Positions 26,805 through 34,381 of a stretch of DNA of 49,019 nucleotides are shown here, one piece after another (within the stretch, counting starts at the first letter, position 1; the number at the start of each line of letters is the position of its first letter). Made by a program: the position numbers and the translations under genes. The notes beneath the pieces were generated by a model that saw nothing but the letters and a program-made list of their open reading frames with translations, was not told the DNA's origin and did not search any database. The DNA comes from Pseudomonadota bacterium (GTDB taxonomy: Bacteria; Pseudomonadota; Alphaproteobacteria; Sphingomonadales; Sphingomonadaceae), in the NCBI GenBank assembly GCA_023417515.1, contig JAEZFL010000040.1:1-49019 (forward strand), read 5' to 3'.

Positions 26805-27421
26805 GCACGGGCGACCTCGACGACCTGACCGCGCTGTGGCGCGTCGAGCCGGAACCCGCCGAGCGGGAAGAGCTCGAACGGCTGGCCGATCAGGCGCGGC
26901 GAAAGGGAAAGCTGGCGGATATCGTCGACTTGGCGCTTGTCGCCGTACTGGTCGTCGTCAGCATCGTGGCCGCTTTTGCCGCGCAAAATCCCCTGCTTCT
27001 GGTCGCCGCGGTCCTTCTCATCATCGCTTCGGTCTGGCTGACACTGAAACGTCGCGCGATCCGTCAAATGGCGCAGAGCCTGAGCGCGAGCGATCGCTCG
27101 GGCTATGTCGAGACCAGCATCCGCAATGTCCGGTCGAACTTGCGTCGGAACGCGGTCACGCTCGTCGTCTTCCCGTTCATCGCGCCGCTCGCGCTCCTCG
27201 TGAAGCTCGGGACCAGAACGGCAGACCCAGGTGAGATCGTCATGGGTCTGTTCGCCTGGGCCGTGTCTCTGCGCGGCCTGATCACGTTGACAGCGGTCTT
27301 CCTGATCATGGCATTTCTCGTCCGGGCGCGGCGCCGCCACCGTGCGGAACTGAGCGGGCTGCAAGAGCTTCAGCACGCATATGAGGACGAAGCGCGAAGA
27401 GACGCGCAGGCCGACTTGTAA
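26801..27421 (+). CDS. Four-helix membrane protein, possible anti-sigma factor
   Basis: 206 residues: an acidic cytoplasmic N-terminus (1-38, with 'ALWRVEPEPAEREELERL'), helices at about 42-60, 64-82, 118-135 and 150-174, and a charged C-terminal tail. The ATG overlaps the sigma-factor stop (ATGA), the usual arrangement for a sigma/anti-sigma pair. It lacks the HxxxCxxC zinc motif of ZAS anti-sigma domains, so the call rests on position and topology. Function otherwise unknown. Confidence 0.5.
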   Translation: MSTGDLDDLTALWRVEPEPAEREELERLADQARRKGKLADIVDLALVAVLVVVSIVAAFAAQNPLLLVAAVLLIIASVWLTLKRRAIRQMAQSLSASDRSGYVETSIRNVRSNLRRNAVTLVVFPFIAPLALLVKLGTRTADPGEIVMGLFAWAVSLRGLITLTAVFLIMAFLVRARRRHRAELSGLQELQHAYEDEARRDAQADL

Positions 27422-27577
27422 AGGGTTATCCCCAAGGTTTCCCCAGTTGCGTCCACAGAAAAGTTCATAACGCCAGACAGGCTTTGTCCTCTTGCGAGAC
27501 TGTTGCCACGGGGTGGCGGGCCGTTGGCATCAGTCGGCGGCCGAGCTCCTCCAGTTGCACCTGCAGGAGGAAAGACA

Positions 27578-27706
27578 ATGACCAAGATCGACATCTCCAA
27601 GCTCCCGGAGCTCAAGACCCGCGTCGGGCTTCACGGCTCCGCCAAGCAGAAGGAAGTAGGCGGAGCGGCCTGCTTTGGCGTGATCGTGATCATCGTCACC
27701 GCCTGA
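27578..27706 (+). CDS. Small 42-residue peptide, candidate RiPP precursor
   Basis: Very short gene not easily found by length-based callers. It has an exact AGGAGG Shine-Dalgarno seven bases before the ATG, stronger than any neighbour's. The peptide begins MTKIDISKLPELKTRVGL, a charged leader-like part, then reaches a Gly-Gly at residues 28-29. It ends in a hydrophobic, beta-branched core with one cysteine (GGAACFGVIVIIVTA). A long GC hairpin follows 7 bases after the stop, and then two genes on the same strand encoding cupin-like proteins. Layout matches a ribosomally made peptide with tailoring genes, a small bacteriocin, or a short membrane peptide. No known family is recognised. Confidence 0.6.
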   Translation: MTKIDISKLPELKTRVGLHGSAKQKEVGGAACFGVIVIIVTA

Positions 27707-27713
27707 TGGGTCT

Positions 27714-27734
27714 GGGAGGGGCCCGGCCCCTCCC
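27714..27734 (+). terminator. GC hairpin between small peptide gene and the next cistron
   Basis: A perfect 10-base inverted repeat (GGGAGGGGCC / GGCCCCTCCC) around a single C. In RNA it would form roughly an 8-bp stem with a short loop. There is no T-run after it, so it is more likely an attenuating or mRNA-stabilising hairpin than a full terminator. Such hairpins are common after RiPP precursor genes, letting the peptide be made in excess of the enzymes. Confidence 0.55.
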
Positions 27735-27756
27735 ACATGCGTGCCAGGGGGCATCG

Positions 27757-28755
27757 ATGATTCCAGACAAAGAATTGGCCGTCTGGCTGGGCGACGAGGC
27801 GGCGCAGGCACAATCCGTGGCGAGCGCCGCTGAAGCCAGTCGACGCTTTCGCGGGCAGCCGGCGATCGTCGCGCTTGAGGAACGCCTCGAGTCCCTCGAA
27901 GGGGCAGGGGCCGGGGACGTGCTCGACCTGGCGCGGACGTTCTTCGAGGACGAGCAGGCGCTCGACTCATGCCTTGCGCCTCTCATCGCGGCGGCGCGCG
28001 CCGACCCGTTCATTCGGCCGCCGTTGCGAAATGGATCGAGCGCAATCCATCGCGGGCTGCTCCTGATCGACCGGCCGCGGCTCAGCATCTTCATTTCCGT
28101 CGCCTCGGCCGAGGCGGTCGCGGCCAAGCGCCTGTCGCGCACCGGCGGAGCCTCGATCGTCTTCCCGGGCACGGTGTCGCTGTACAAGTTCATCAGGACC
28201 GGCGGCGCGACCTTATCGCTCTGGGAAGCGCCTGAGATCGCACCGGGCTTCAGCGCGGAGGGCAGCGGGAAATGCCGCCGCGTCGACCAGCGTCGGCTGC
28301 GCGACGGCGAAATGTTCGTTCTCGACGGCCGATGCCAGAGCTTCGTCGTCGATCGTGCGGAATCGGACATGGTCTATCTCCAGGCGACGACCCCGCTGGG
28401 CGCTGCGCCGCTGACCGTGGAATATGATTGCGACAGTCATGAATATGTCGGCGCAAGCAGCACCGACGAGGCGAGCTCGCGCGCGCAGATGATGCTGACA
28501 TTGCTGCGCAGCATGGACCGCCGCGATGCCGCGCCGGTGTTCGAGGGGATGCTGGCGAGCCCGCATTTCTACACGCGCTGGGCGGCGATGAGGGACTTTC
28601 TCGCCCTCGACGCCGAACTCGCGCTCCCGCACCTTCGGAGGATGGCCGAGGCCGACGACCATCCCGAGGTGCGTGCCGCGGCGATCCAGACGCTGGCAAT
28701 CGTCTTGCCGGACGATCAGGCCGGCGGAACGGAGGAGCCGTTATGCCTCGCCTGA
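27757..28755 (+). CDS. Cupin-like protein with C-terminal HEAT-type repeats, unknown function
   Basis: 332 residues, cytoplasmic. Residues 1-90 are helical. About 95-225 read as a beta-rich cupin-like fold ('LSIFISVASAEAVA', 'GTVSLYKFIRTGGATLSLWEAPE', 'LRDGEMFVLDGRCQSFVVD'). About 240-318 have paired helices typical of HEAT/armadillo repeats ('PHFYTRWAAMRDFLALDAELALPHLRRMAE'). The conserved metal histidines of an active cupin are not obvious in this copy. The ATG follows CAGGGGG. The last 13 bases overlap the next gene, so the two are cotranslated. Inferred partner or scaffold for the next protein, possibly recognising the small peptide. Confidence 0.6.
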   Translation: MIPDKELAVWLGDEAAQAQSVASAAEASRRFRGQPAIVALEERLESLEGAGAGDVLDLARTFFEDEQALDSCLAPLIAAARADPFIRPPLRNGSSAIHRGLLLIDRPRLSIFISVASAEAVAAKRLSRTGGASIVFPGTVSLYKFIRTGGATLSLWEAPEIAPGFSAEGSGKCRRVDQRRLRDGEMFVLDGRCQSFVVDRAESDMVYLQATTPLGAAPLTVEYDCDSHEYVGASSTDEASSRAQMMLTLLRSMDRRDAAPVFEGMLASPHFYTRWAAMRDFLALDAELALPHLRRMAEADDHPEVRAAAIQTLAIVLPDDQAGGTEEPLCLA

Positions 28756-29678
28756 TCGACACCGACGCCAAGGAATCCATCGAGCTCGGCGATCTCGTCG
28801 AGATGTTGAACAGCGGCCCGTTCGATCCCGAGGACGAGGATTGCATCGCCGCCTGGGGCCCAGCCCTGAAGCGCCTCGCCAACAACCGGCGCTTTCTCGG
28901 CGACCTCGTCATCGAGGAGCTGAAACAGCGGTGCGCCGGGCAAATCGAGAACAACCAATATAGTGCCCAGGTGGTGCTGCTCCACAAGGAGCGCACATTC
29001 GCGCTCCGTGCCAATTTCTGGCCCGCGGAGGGCGACAGCGCGCTCGCCAATAGCGGCCGCGAGCCCTTCTTCTACGACCTGCCGCATGACCACAATTTCA
29101 GCTTCGTCACGGTCGGCTATCACGGCCCGGGCTATTGGAGCGACTATTACGAATATGAATATGACCGGGTGACCGGCTATCCCGGCGAGAAGGTTGACCT
29201 GCGCTTCATCGAGCGTTCCCGGCTCGAGGAAGGCAAGGTGATGCTCTACCGCAAGCATCTCGACGTCCACTGCCAGTTACCGCCCGACTCGCTGTCGGTT
29301 TCGCTCAACATCGTCGCGGTATCGCCGACGGCGGATTTTCGCGACCAGTACAGCTTCGACCTGGAGCGCTCCGAGGTGGCGTCGATCATCAACCACTCGG
29401 CGATGGAGACGCTGATCCGGGTCGCCGCCCATTGCGGCGGCGCCAACGGGATCGATCTGGTCGAGCATTGCGCCCGGAGCCACCCGAGCGGACGCACCCG
29501 CTTCGCGGCCTTGCAGGCCAAGGCATCGCTGCTGCCCGACCTGGACGGGCGCATCGCCTTGTTCGAGGAAGCGGCCGGGCGCAGCGCAGGCCTGGTAGGC
29601 AAAAGCGCGGCTCGTGAAGCGGAGCGGCTCCAGGCGGCGAAGAGCTGGATCGAAGACCGGCCGGAGCTTGCCGGATAG
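28743..29678 (+). CDS. Cupin-like metalloprotein (HxH), possible peptide-tailoring oxygenase
   Basis: 311 residues, cytoplasmic. N-terminal helices (1-65) precede a beta-rich domain (about 75-195) with a cupin-like metal pattern. PHDHNFSFVTVGYHGPGY gives H115-x-H117 and H127. About 55 residues later RKHLDVHCQLPPDSLSVSLN gives H172 and H176. This is the two-motif spacing of cupin dioxygenases and related oxygenases. The remaining C-terminus is helical, with short HEAT-like units. It overlaps the HEAT/cupin gene by 13 bases and ends before a structured region and a terminator. Predicted to modify or sequester the small peptide; activity is not demonstrated and metal ligation is inferred. Confidence 0.6.
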   Translation: MPRLIDTDAKESIELGDLVEMLNSGPFDPEDEDCIAAWGPALKRLANNRRFLGDLVIEELKQRCAGQIENNQYSAQVVLLHKERTFALRANFWPAEGDSALANSGREPFFYDLPHDHNFSFVTVGYHGPGYWSDYYEYEYDRVTGYPGEKVDLRFIERSRLEEGKVMLYRKHLDVHCQLPPDSLSVSLNIVAVSPTADFRDQYSFDLERSEVASIINHSAMETLIRVAAHCGGANGIDLVEHCARSHPSGRTRFAALQAKASLLPDLDGRIALFEEAAGRSAGLVGKSAAREAERLQAAKSWIEDRPELAG

Positions 29679-29734
29679 GATCAGCGCGGTCGCGAAACTT
29701 TTTTCGTTGGCAGCGACAGGTTTTACGCGGCGCT

Positions 29735-29867
29735 GAGACTAAGCGGTTTGAAGAGGGTGTCCACGACCCTCGCGGCTGCGCCTCGGCGCGCTGCCAAGCG
29801 GTGGAGGAGTCAAGACCTCTGTCCTGAGGTCCTACTCGGGGGCGGCGCAGGCCGCCCCTTCTTTTTT
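29735..29867 (+). ncRNA. Structured intergenic RNA candidate
   Basis: Between the cupin gene and malate synthase the plus strand can fold into three stacked hairpins: GAGGGT (29753-58) with ACCCTC (29766-71); GAGT/GACCTC (29807-10, 29814-19) with GAGGTC/ACTC (29826-31, 29834-37); and the terminator below. No open reading frame of note is present. It may be a small RNA or the 3' leader-out of the cupin operon. No known RNA family was recognised; the 5' end is arbitrary. Confidence 0.25.
29839..29867 (+). terminator. Rho-independent terminator
   Basis: Eight-base stem GGGGCGGC / GCCGCCCC with loop GCAG, followed by TTCTTTTTT. On the minus strand no T-run follows the stem, so it works for plus-strand transcription, ending the cupin operon or the possible small RNA. 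Its last base overlaps the malate synthase stop codon. Confidence 0.85.
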
Positions 29868-32005
29868 CATTGTCCGATCCCTGCCTTGAGGCGCAGCCGG
29901 TGGGCGTGGAGCAAGGGCTCGGTATAGCCGGACGGCTGCACCTCGCCGTTGATGATCAGCGCCCGCGCGGCCTGGAATGCGAGGCTGGCAGTCGGGTCGT
30001 CCGCCATGGACCGATAGGCCCGATCGCCTTCATTCTGCCGGTCGACCACCGCGGCCATGCGCAGCAGCGCCTCGTCGACCTGCTCCGCCGAGACGATGCC
30101 ATGGCGCAACCAGTTGGCGATGTGCTGGCTCGAGATGCGGCAGGTGGCGCGGTCCTCCATCAGCCCGACATCGTGGATGTCCGGCACTTTCGAGCAGCCG
30201 ACGCCCTGGTCGATCCAGCGCACCACATATCCGAGGATGCCTTGCACGTTGTTGTCCAGTTCCTCGCGCACCTCCGCGTCGGTCCATTTCCGCCCTTCCG
30301 CGACGGGGATGGCCAGCATGTCGCGCGTCCTGGCGCGCGCGCATCCCGCTATCTCGCGTTGCCGCTCCGTGACGTTGACCCGGTGATAGTGGATGGCGTG
30401 CAGAGTCGCAGCGGTCGGCGAGGGGACCCAGGCGGTGTTCGCGCCGGCCTGGGGATGGGCGATCTTGGTCGCCATCATCTCCGCCATCCGGTCCGGCATC
30501 GCCCACATGCCCTTGCCGATCTGTGCGCGTCCTTCGAAGCCGCAGGCAAGGCCGATATCGACATTGTTGTTTTCATAGGCGGCGAGCCAGGCGCTTCCCT
30601 TCATCTCGCCCTTGCGGATCATCGGGCCCAGCCGCATCGACGTGTGGATCTCGTCGCCGGTGCGATCGAGGAAGCCGGTGTTGATGAACACGATCCGGTC
30701 CTTCACCGCGTGGATGCAGGCGGCGAGGTTGAGCGAGGTGCGCCGTTCCTCGTCCATCACCCCGATCTTGATCGTGTGGCGCGTCAGGCCGAGCAGGTCC
30801 TCGACCCGGTCAAACAGGGTGTTGGCGAACGCCGATTCCTCGGGCCCGTGCACCTTCGGTTTGACGATGTAGATCGATCCGGCGGCGCTGTTCGCGCGTG
30901 CCCCGCGCAGGTCGTGAAGCGCGATCAACGACGTGAACAGGGCGTCGCAAAGCCCCTCATGGGCCTCCTCGCCGTCGATCCGGATCATCGGATTGGTCAT
31001 GAGATGGCCGACATTGCGGATGAACATGAGAGCGCGGCCCTTGACCGTCACGGTGCCGCCGCCGGGCTTCTGGTAGGTGCGGTCCGCGGCCGCCGAGCGC
31101 TCAACGGTGCCGTCACCCTTGGTGAAGCGGGCGGTAAGTGTGCCGTCGAAAAGGCCGAGCAGGTTGCGATAGACGCCGACCTTGTCCGCGGCATCCACCG
31201 CCGCGACGCTGTCCTCGCAGTCCATGATCGTGGTGATGGCGCCTTCGAGCAGGATGTCGGCGACGCCGGCCTTGTCGTGGCTGCCGATCCGGCCTTCGCG
31301 ATCGATGACGATCTCCAGGTGGAGGCCGTTGTGACGCAGCAGCAGAGCCGACGGCGCATCGTCCCGGCCGCGCCAGCCTGCGAGGAGCGACGGTTCCCGG
31401 AGCGGGCCGAGATCGCTGACCAGGGCGCCGCCTTCGATCCGATAGGCGAACACGTCGGCATGGCTCCCGCCGGCAAGCGGCGCGATCTCGTCGAGCAAGG
31501 CGCGGCCCATCGCCATCACGCGCTGGCCGCGTCCGGCATCATAGCCGCCGCGCGGCGGAAGATCGCCGAGCGCGTCGGTGCCGTAGAGCGCGTCGTACAG
31601 GCTGCCCCAGCGGGCGTTGAGCGCGTTGAGCGCGTAGCGGGCGTTGCTCGCCGGCACGACCAGCTGCGGCCCGGCGATGTCGGCGATTTCCGGATCGACG
31701 TTCGTGGTCGCGATCGCGAACGGCGCCGGGGGGTCGAGAAGGTAGCCGATCTCGCGCAGGAAGCCCTCTTCCTCGACCGGCGTCGGCACGCGTCCCTCAA
31801 GACCTTCGTTGCGCGCGTCGATCCGTGCCTGCAACACGTCCCTGCGCTCCAGCAGACGCTTGTTCTCCGGCGTGAGTGCGCGGAGCATATCCGCGGCGCC
31901 GCTCCAGAACGCATCGCGTGCGACTCCGCTGCCGGGCAGCGCCTCGTCATCCACGAAAGCGAGAAGGATCGGGTCGACATCAAGCCCTGGGACAATCTCC
32001 GTCAA
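29867..32005 (-). CDS. glcB: Malate synthase G
   Basis: 712 residues, close to the usual length of the G isoform (about 720). Signature stretches are present, including GFEGRAQIGKGMWAMPDRM and the active-site region around GDEIHTSMRLGPMIRKG. It condenses glyoxylate with acetyl-CoA to malate in the glyoxylate route, in the cytoplasm. The TTG start is supported by AGGAGG six bases upstream; no alternative fits better. No isocitrate lyase is in the window. Divergent from the TPR gene; converges with the structured RNA/terminator. Confidence 0.95.
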   Translation of the reverse strand: MTEIVPGLDVDPILLAFVDDEALPGSGVARDAFWSGAADMLRALTPENKRLLERRDVLQARIDARNEGLEGRVPTPVEEEGFLREIGYLLDPPAPFAIATTNVDPEIADIAGPQLVVPASNARYALNALNARWGSLYDALYGTDALGDLPPRGGYDAGRGQRVMAMGRALLDEIAPLAGGSHADVFAYRIEGGALVSDLGPLREPSLLAGWRGRDDAPSALLLRHNGLHLEIVIDREGRIGSHDKAGVADILLEGAITTIMDCEDSVAAVDAADKVGVYRNLLGLFDGTLTARFTKGDGTVERSAAADRTYQKPGGGTVTVKGRALMFIRNVGHLMTNPMIRIDGEEAHEGLCDALFTSLIALHDLRGARANSAAGSIYIVKPKVHGPEESAFANTLFDRVEDLLGLTRHTIKIGVMDEERRTSLNLAACIHAVKDRIVFINTGFLDRTGDEIHTSMRLGPMIRKGEMKGSAWLAAYENNNVDIGLACGFEGRAQIGKGMWAMPDRMAEMMATKIAHPQAGANTAWVPSPTAATLHAIHYHRVNVTERQREIAGCARARTRDMLAIPVAEGRKWTDAEVREELDNNVQGILGYVVRWIDQGVGCSKVPDIHDVGLMEDRATCRISSQHIANWLRHGIVSAEQVDEALLRMAAVVDRQNEGDRAYRSMADDPTASLAFQAARALIINGEVQPSGYTEPLLHAHRLRLKAGIGQ

Positions 32006-32155
32006 ACCCTGCCTCCTGCCGCTGCGCGAGCCGGCCTATGCGGGAGCAATGAAGGCGCATCAAGCGGGCCGTTCGGTTCGGCGACTCGGTTGGGAAGAGG
32101 CTGGAAAAGTGCTATGGTCGCGGGCGGTGGGCTCCTTCGAGAAAGGAGAACGATC

Positions 32156-32728
32156 ATGGCCAAGCATCACCTGCTCATCGCCGCCGCCTTCGCCGCCCTC
32201 CCATTCCCAGCGATTGCCGGCGTTACCGTCCTCGGCGCCAGTTCGGCGCGCCTGTGCTATCTCGCCGCGGAATCGCCCCTGATGCCGCGACCGCAAGACC
32301 TGCGCCGCTGCGACGCGGCGCTCGACGAGGTCGCAACGGTTCCGCGCGATGTCATCGCCACCTATGTCAATCGCGGTATCCTGCGCCTGCGCCGCGGCAA
32401 TATCGAGGGCGCCATGGGCGACTTCGATGAAGCGTTGCGCCGCGACCCGAGCGAGCCGGAAGCCTATCTGAACCGCGGTTCGGCGCTGCTGAGGCGCGAG
32501 CGGACGGACGAAGCCGTGGCGATGTACAGTCAGGCGCTGCAGCACAACACGCGCCGGCCGGCGCTTGCCCATTACGGCCGGGCGATGGCCTATGAGCTGC
32601 TCGGCAACGTCCGCGCGGCCTATAACGACTATCGCCGCGCGAGCGAGATCGACCCGGACTGGCGGGCGCCGCGTGAGGACCTGCAGCGCTTCCGAGTCGT
32701 GCCCGCCGGCCAGACCCAGGTCAGCTGA
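32156..32728 (+). CDS. Exported TPR protein
   Basis: 190 residues with a signal peptide (MAKHHLLIAAAFAALPFPAIAG) and three TPR units (about 65-165; 'TYVNRGILRLRRGNIEGAMG', 'AYLNRGSALLRRERTDEAVA', 'ALAHYGRAMAYELLGNVRAA'). A good AAAGGAG lies 7 bases before the ATG. Periplasmic scaffold of unknown partner. Antisense reading frames of malate synthase run into the same frame upstream, so the start must be set by the ribosome site. Confidence 0.8.
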   Translation: MAKHHLLIAAAFAALPFPAIAGVTVLGASSARLCYLAAESPLMPRPQDLRRCDAALDEVATVPRDVIATYVNRGILRLRRGNIEGAMGDFDEALRRDPSEPEAYLNRGSALLRRERTDEAVAMYSQALQHNTRRPALAHYGRAMAYELLGNVRAAYNDYRRASEIDPDWRAPREDLQRFRVVPAGQTQVS

Positions 32729-32801
32729 GCCTAAAAAAGGGGGTGCCGTTCCTTCGAGGGTGGGGTAGCGAGACCGCAAACCCCAGCCTCAGGAGGACAT
32801 G

Positions 32802-33428
32802 ATGCCCTACACCTTGCCCGAACTCCCTTACGCAAAGGACTCGCTCGGCCAATTCATGTCGGCCGAGACCCTCGAATATCACCACGGCAAGCATCACAAG
32901 GCCTATGTCGACAAGACCAACACCCTGGTCGAGGAAAAGGGCCTCGGCTCGCTTCCGCTCAGCCGCCTGATTACCCAGGCCAAGAGCCAAGGCGACAAGA
33001 CCCTGTTCAACCAGTCCGCGCAGATCTGGAACCACAGCTTCTACTGGCAATGCCTCGCGCCGGCGCAGGGCCAGCGCCCGACCGGCAAGCTCGCCGAGCT
33101 GATCGACCAGGCCTATGGCTCGACCGACAACCTGCTCGCGGAGCTGAAGAAGGAGGCGGTCGGCCACTTCTCCAACGGCTGGGCGTGGCTCGTCCTCGAC
33201 GGCGACGCGCTCAAGGTCACCTCGCTCCACGACGCCGACAGCCCGGTCGCCTATGAGGGCATGAAGCCGCTTCTCACGCTCGACGTGTGGGAGCACGCTT
33301 ATTACATTGACTATCGCAACGTCCGCGCGGACTTCGCGGAGAAGGTGCTCGGCAACATCGTCAACTGGGACTTCGTCGCGCAGAATCTCGACGGCAACGG
33401 CATCAGCCGAGCCGACCAGGAAGGCTGA
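32802..33428 (+). CDS. sodB: Superoxide dismutase, Fe-type
   Basis: 208 residues with all Fe/Mn-SOD ligands in order: LEYHHGKHHKAYVDK (first His), QIWNHSFYWQC (second His), and DVWEHAYYIDYRN (Asp and His). The 'GHFSNGWAWLVLDGD' stretch follows the family. It converts superoxide to O2 and H2O2 in the cytoplasm. Two ATGs are adjacent; the second is 5 bases after AGGAGG, the first only 2, so the second is preferred. Assignment to iron rather than manganese is by overall similarity. Confidence 0.95.
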   Translation: MPYTLPELPYAKDSLGQFMSAETLEYHHGKHHKAYVDKTNTLVEEKGLGSLPLSRLITQAKSQGDKTLFNQSAQIWNHSFYWQCLAPAQGQRPTGKLAELIDQAYGSTDNLLAELKKEAVGHFSNGWAWLVLDGDALKVTSLHDADSPVAYEGMKPLLTLDVWEHAYYIDYRNVRADFAEKVLGNIVNWDFVAQNLDGNGISRADQEG

Positions 33429-33436
33429 GGTTTCCT

Positions 33437-33597
33437 AGTTCCTCCCCGAGCTTGCTCGGGGAGGGGGACCATCCGCGTAGCGGATGGTGGAGGGGTAACT
33501 GGTTTAATCGGCCGCACCGAGAGCGGCGGCGGTGCTACCCCTCCACCATGCTTCGCATGGTCCCCCTCCCCATGCGCTGCGCGCACAGGGAGGAACT
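33437..33597. repeat. Composite palindromic intergenic repeat
   Basis: Between convergent sodB and the ABC permease. The outer arms AGTTCCTCCC (33437-46) and GGGAGGAACT (33588-97) pair perfectly. Inside are a 10-bp hairpin (CCTCCCCGAG-CTTG-CTCGGGGAGG, 33441-64), a 9-bp hairpin (ACCATCCGC/GCGGATGGT, 33468-88), a second long pair (GGTGGAGGGGTA 33486-97 with TACCCCTCCACC 33536-47), then ACCATGC/GCATGGT and TGCGC/GCGCA hairpins. Looks like two inverted REP-type units; likely also a bidirectional transcription barrier. No protein is encoded. Confidence 0.85.
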
Positions 33598-33604
33598 TGG
33601 CGAC

Positions 33605-34381
33605 TCAGGCCTTCAGCCGGTAGCCGGTGCGGAAGATCCACCAGATCACCGCGAGGCAGACGAGGAAGAAGGCGAAGGTCGCACCTAGCGCGTAGCCGAC
33701 CGGGACATCGGCGGTGCCGAAGAAGGTCCAGCGAAAGCCGTTGATCAGATAGACTACCGGATTGAACAGGGTGATCGTCCGCCACGGCTCGGCGAGCATG
33801 TCGATCGAGTAGAAGGCGCCGCCGAGGAAGGTGAGGGGAGTCACCACCAGAAGCGGGATGACCTGCAGCTGCTCGAACCCCTTGGCCCAGATGCCGACGA
33901 TGAAGCCGAACAGGCAGAAGGTCGCGGCGACCAGCAACAGGTAGCCGAGCATCAGGACCGGATGCTCGATGTGGACGTCGACGAACAGGTTGGCGGTCGC
34001 AAGGATCACCAGGGCCACGATCGTCGCCTTGGTCGCGGCCGCGCCGACATAGCCGAGCACCGTTTCGAACGCCGACATCGGCGCCGACAAGAGTTCGTAG
34101 ATCGTCCCGGTGAAGCGCGGCATGTGAATGCCGAAGCTCGCGTTGAAGATGCTCTCGGTGAACAGCGACAGCATCATCAGGCCGGGGACGATGAAGCTGC
34201 CGTAAGGCACGCCGCCGATCTCGGTCATCCGGCTGCCGATCGCGGCTCCGAACACGATGAAATAGAGCGAGGTGGTGATCACCGGCACTGCGAGGCCGGT
34301 CCACAAGGTTCGGGCGAAGCGGTGCATCTCGAAGCGGTAGACCGCCAGCACGCCGCGATGGTTGAACGCGCCGACGCTCAT
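33605..34381 (-). CDS. ABC-2 type transporter, membrane subunit
   Basis: 258 residues with about six hydrophobic helices and the ABC-2 membrane fold (regions near VPVITTSLYFIVFG, LMMLSLFTESIFNASFGIHM and FNPVVYLINGFRWTFFGTAD). The start ATG overlaps the upstream ATPase stop by one base (TGATG). Together they form a two-component exporter of the NodI/NodJ-YadGH/drug-efflux type. The cargo is unknown. Convergent with sodB across the palindromic repeat. Confidence 0.85.
   Translation of the reverse strand: MSVGAFNHRGVLAVYRFEMHRFARTLWTGLAVPVITTSLYFIVFGAAIGSRMTEIGGVPYGSFIVPGLMMLSLFTESIFNASFGIHMPRFTGTIYELLSAPMSAFETVLGYVGAAATKATIVALVILATANLFVDVHIEHPVLMLGYLLLVAATFCLFGFIVGIWAKGFEQLQVIPLLVVTPLTFLGGAFYSIDMLAEPWRTITLFNPVVYLINGFRWTFFGTADVPVGYALGATFAFFLVCLAVIWWIFRTGYRLKA

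Noticed and set aside
27422..27480. TTATCCCC/TTTCCCC stretch as a DnaA-box cluster or origin
   Set aside because: Only one imperfect box, no AT-rich unwinding region, and no dnaA, dnaN or parAB nearby.
27578..29678. Lasso peptide or lanthipeptide cluster
   Set aside because: No transglutaminase-like B protein, asparagine-synthetase-like C protein or LanM/LanB-type enzyme is present; the precursor has a single Cys and a mostly aliphatic core.
29870..32155. Long plus-strand open frame opposite malate synthase running into the TPR gene
   Set aside because: Malate synthase G is unmistakable on the minus strand; the TPR gene has its own ribosome site and signal peptide at 32156.
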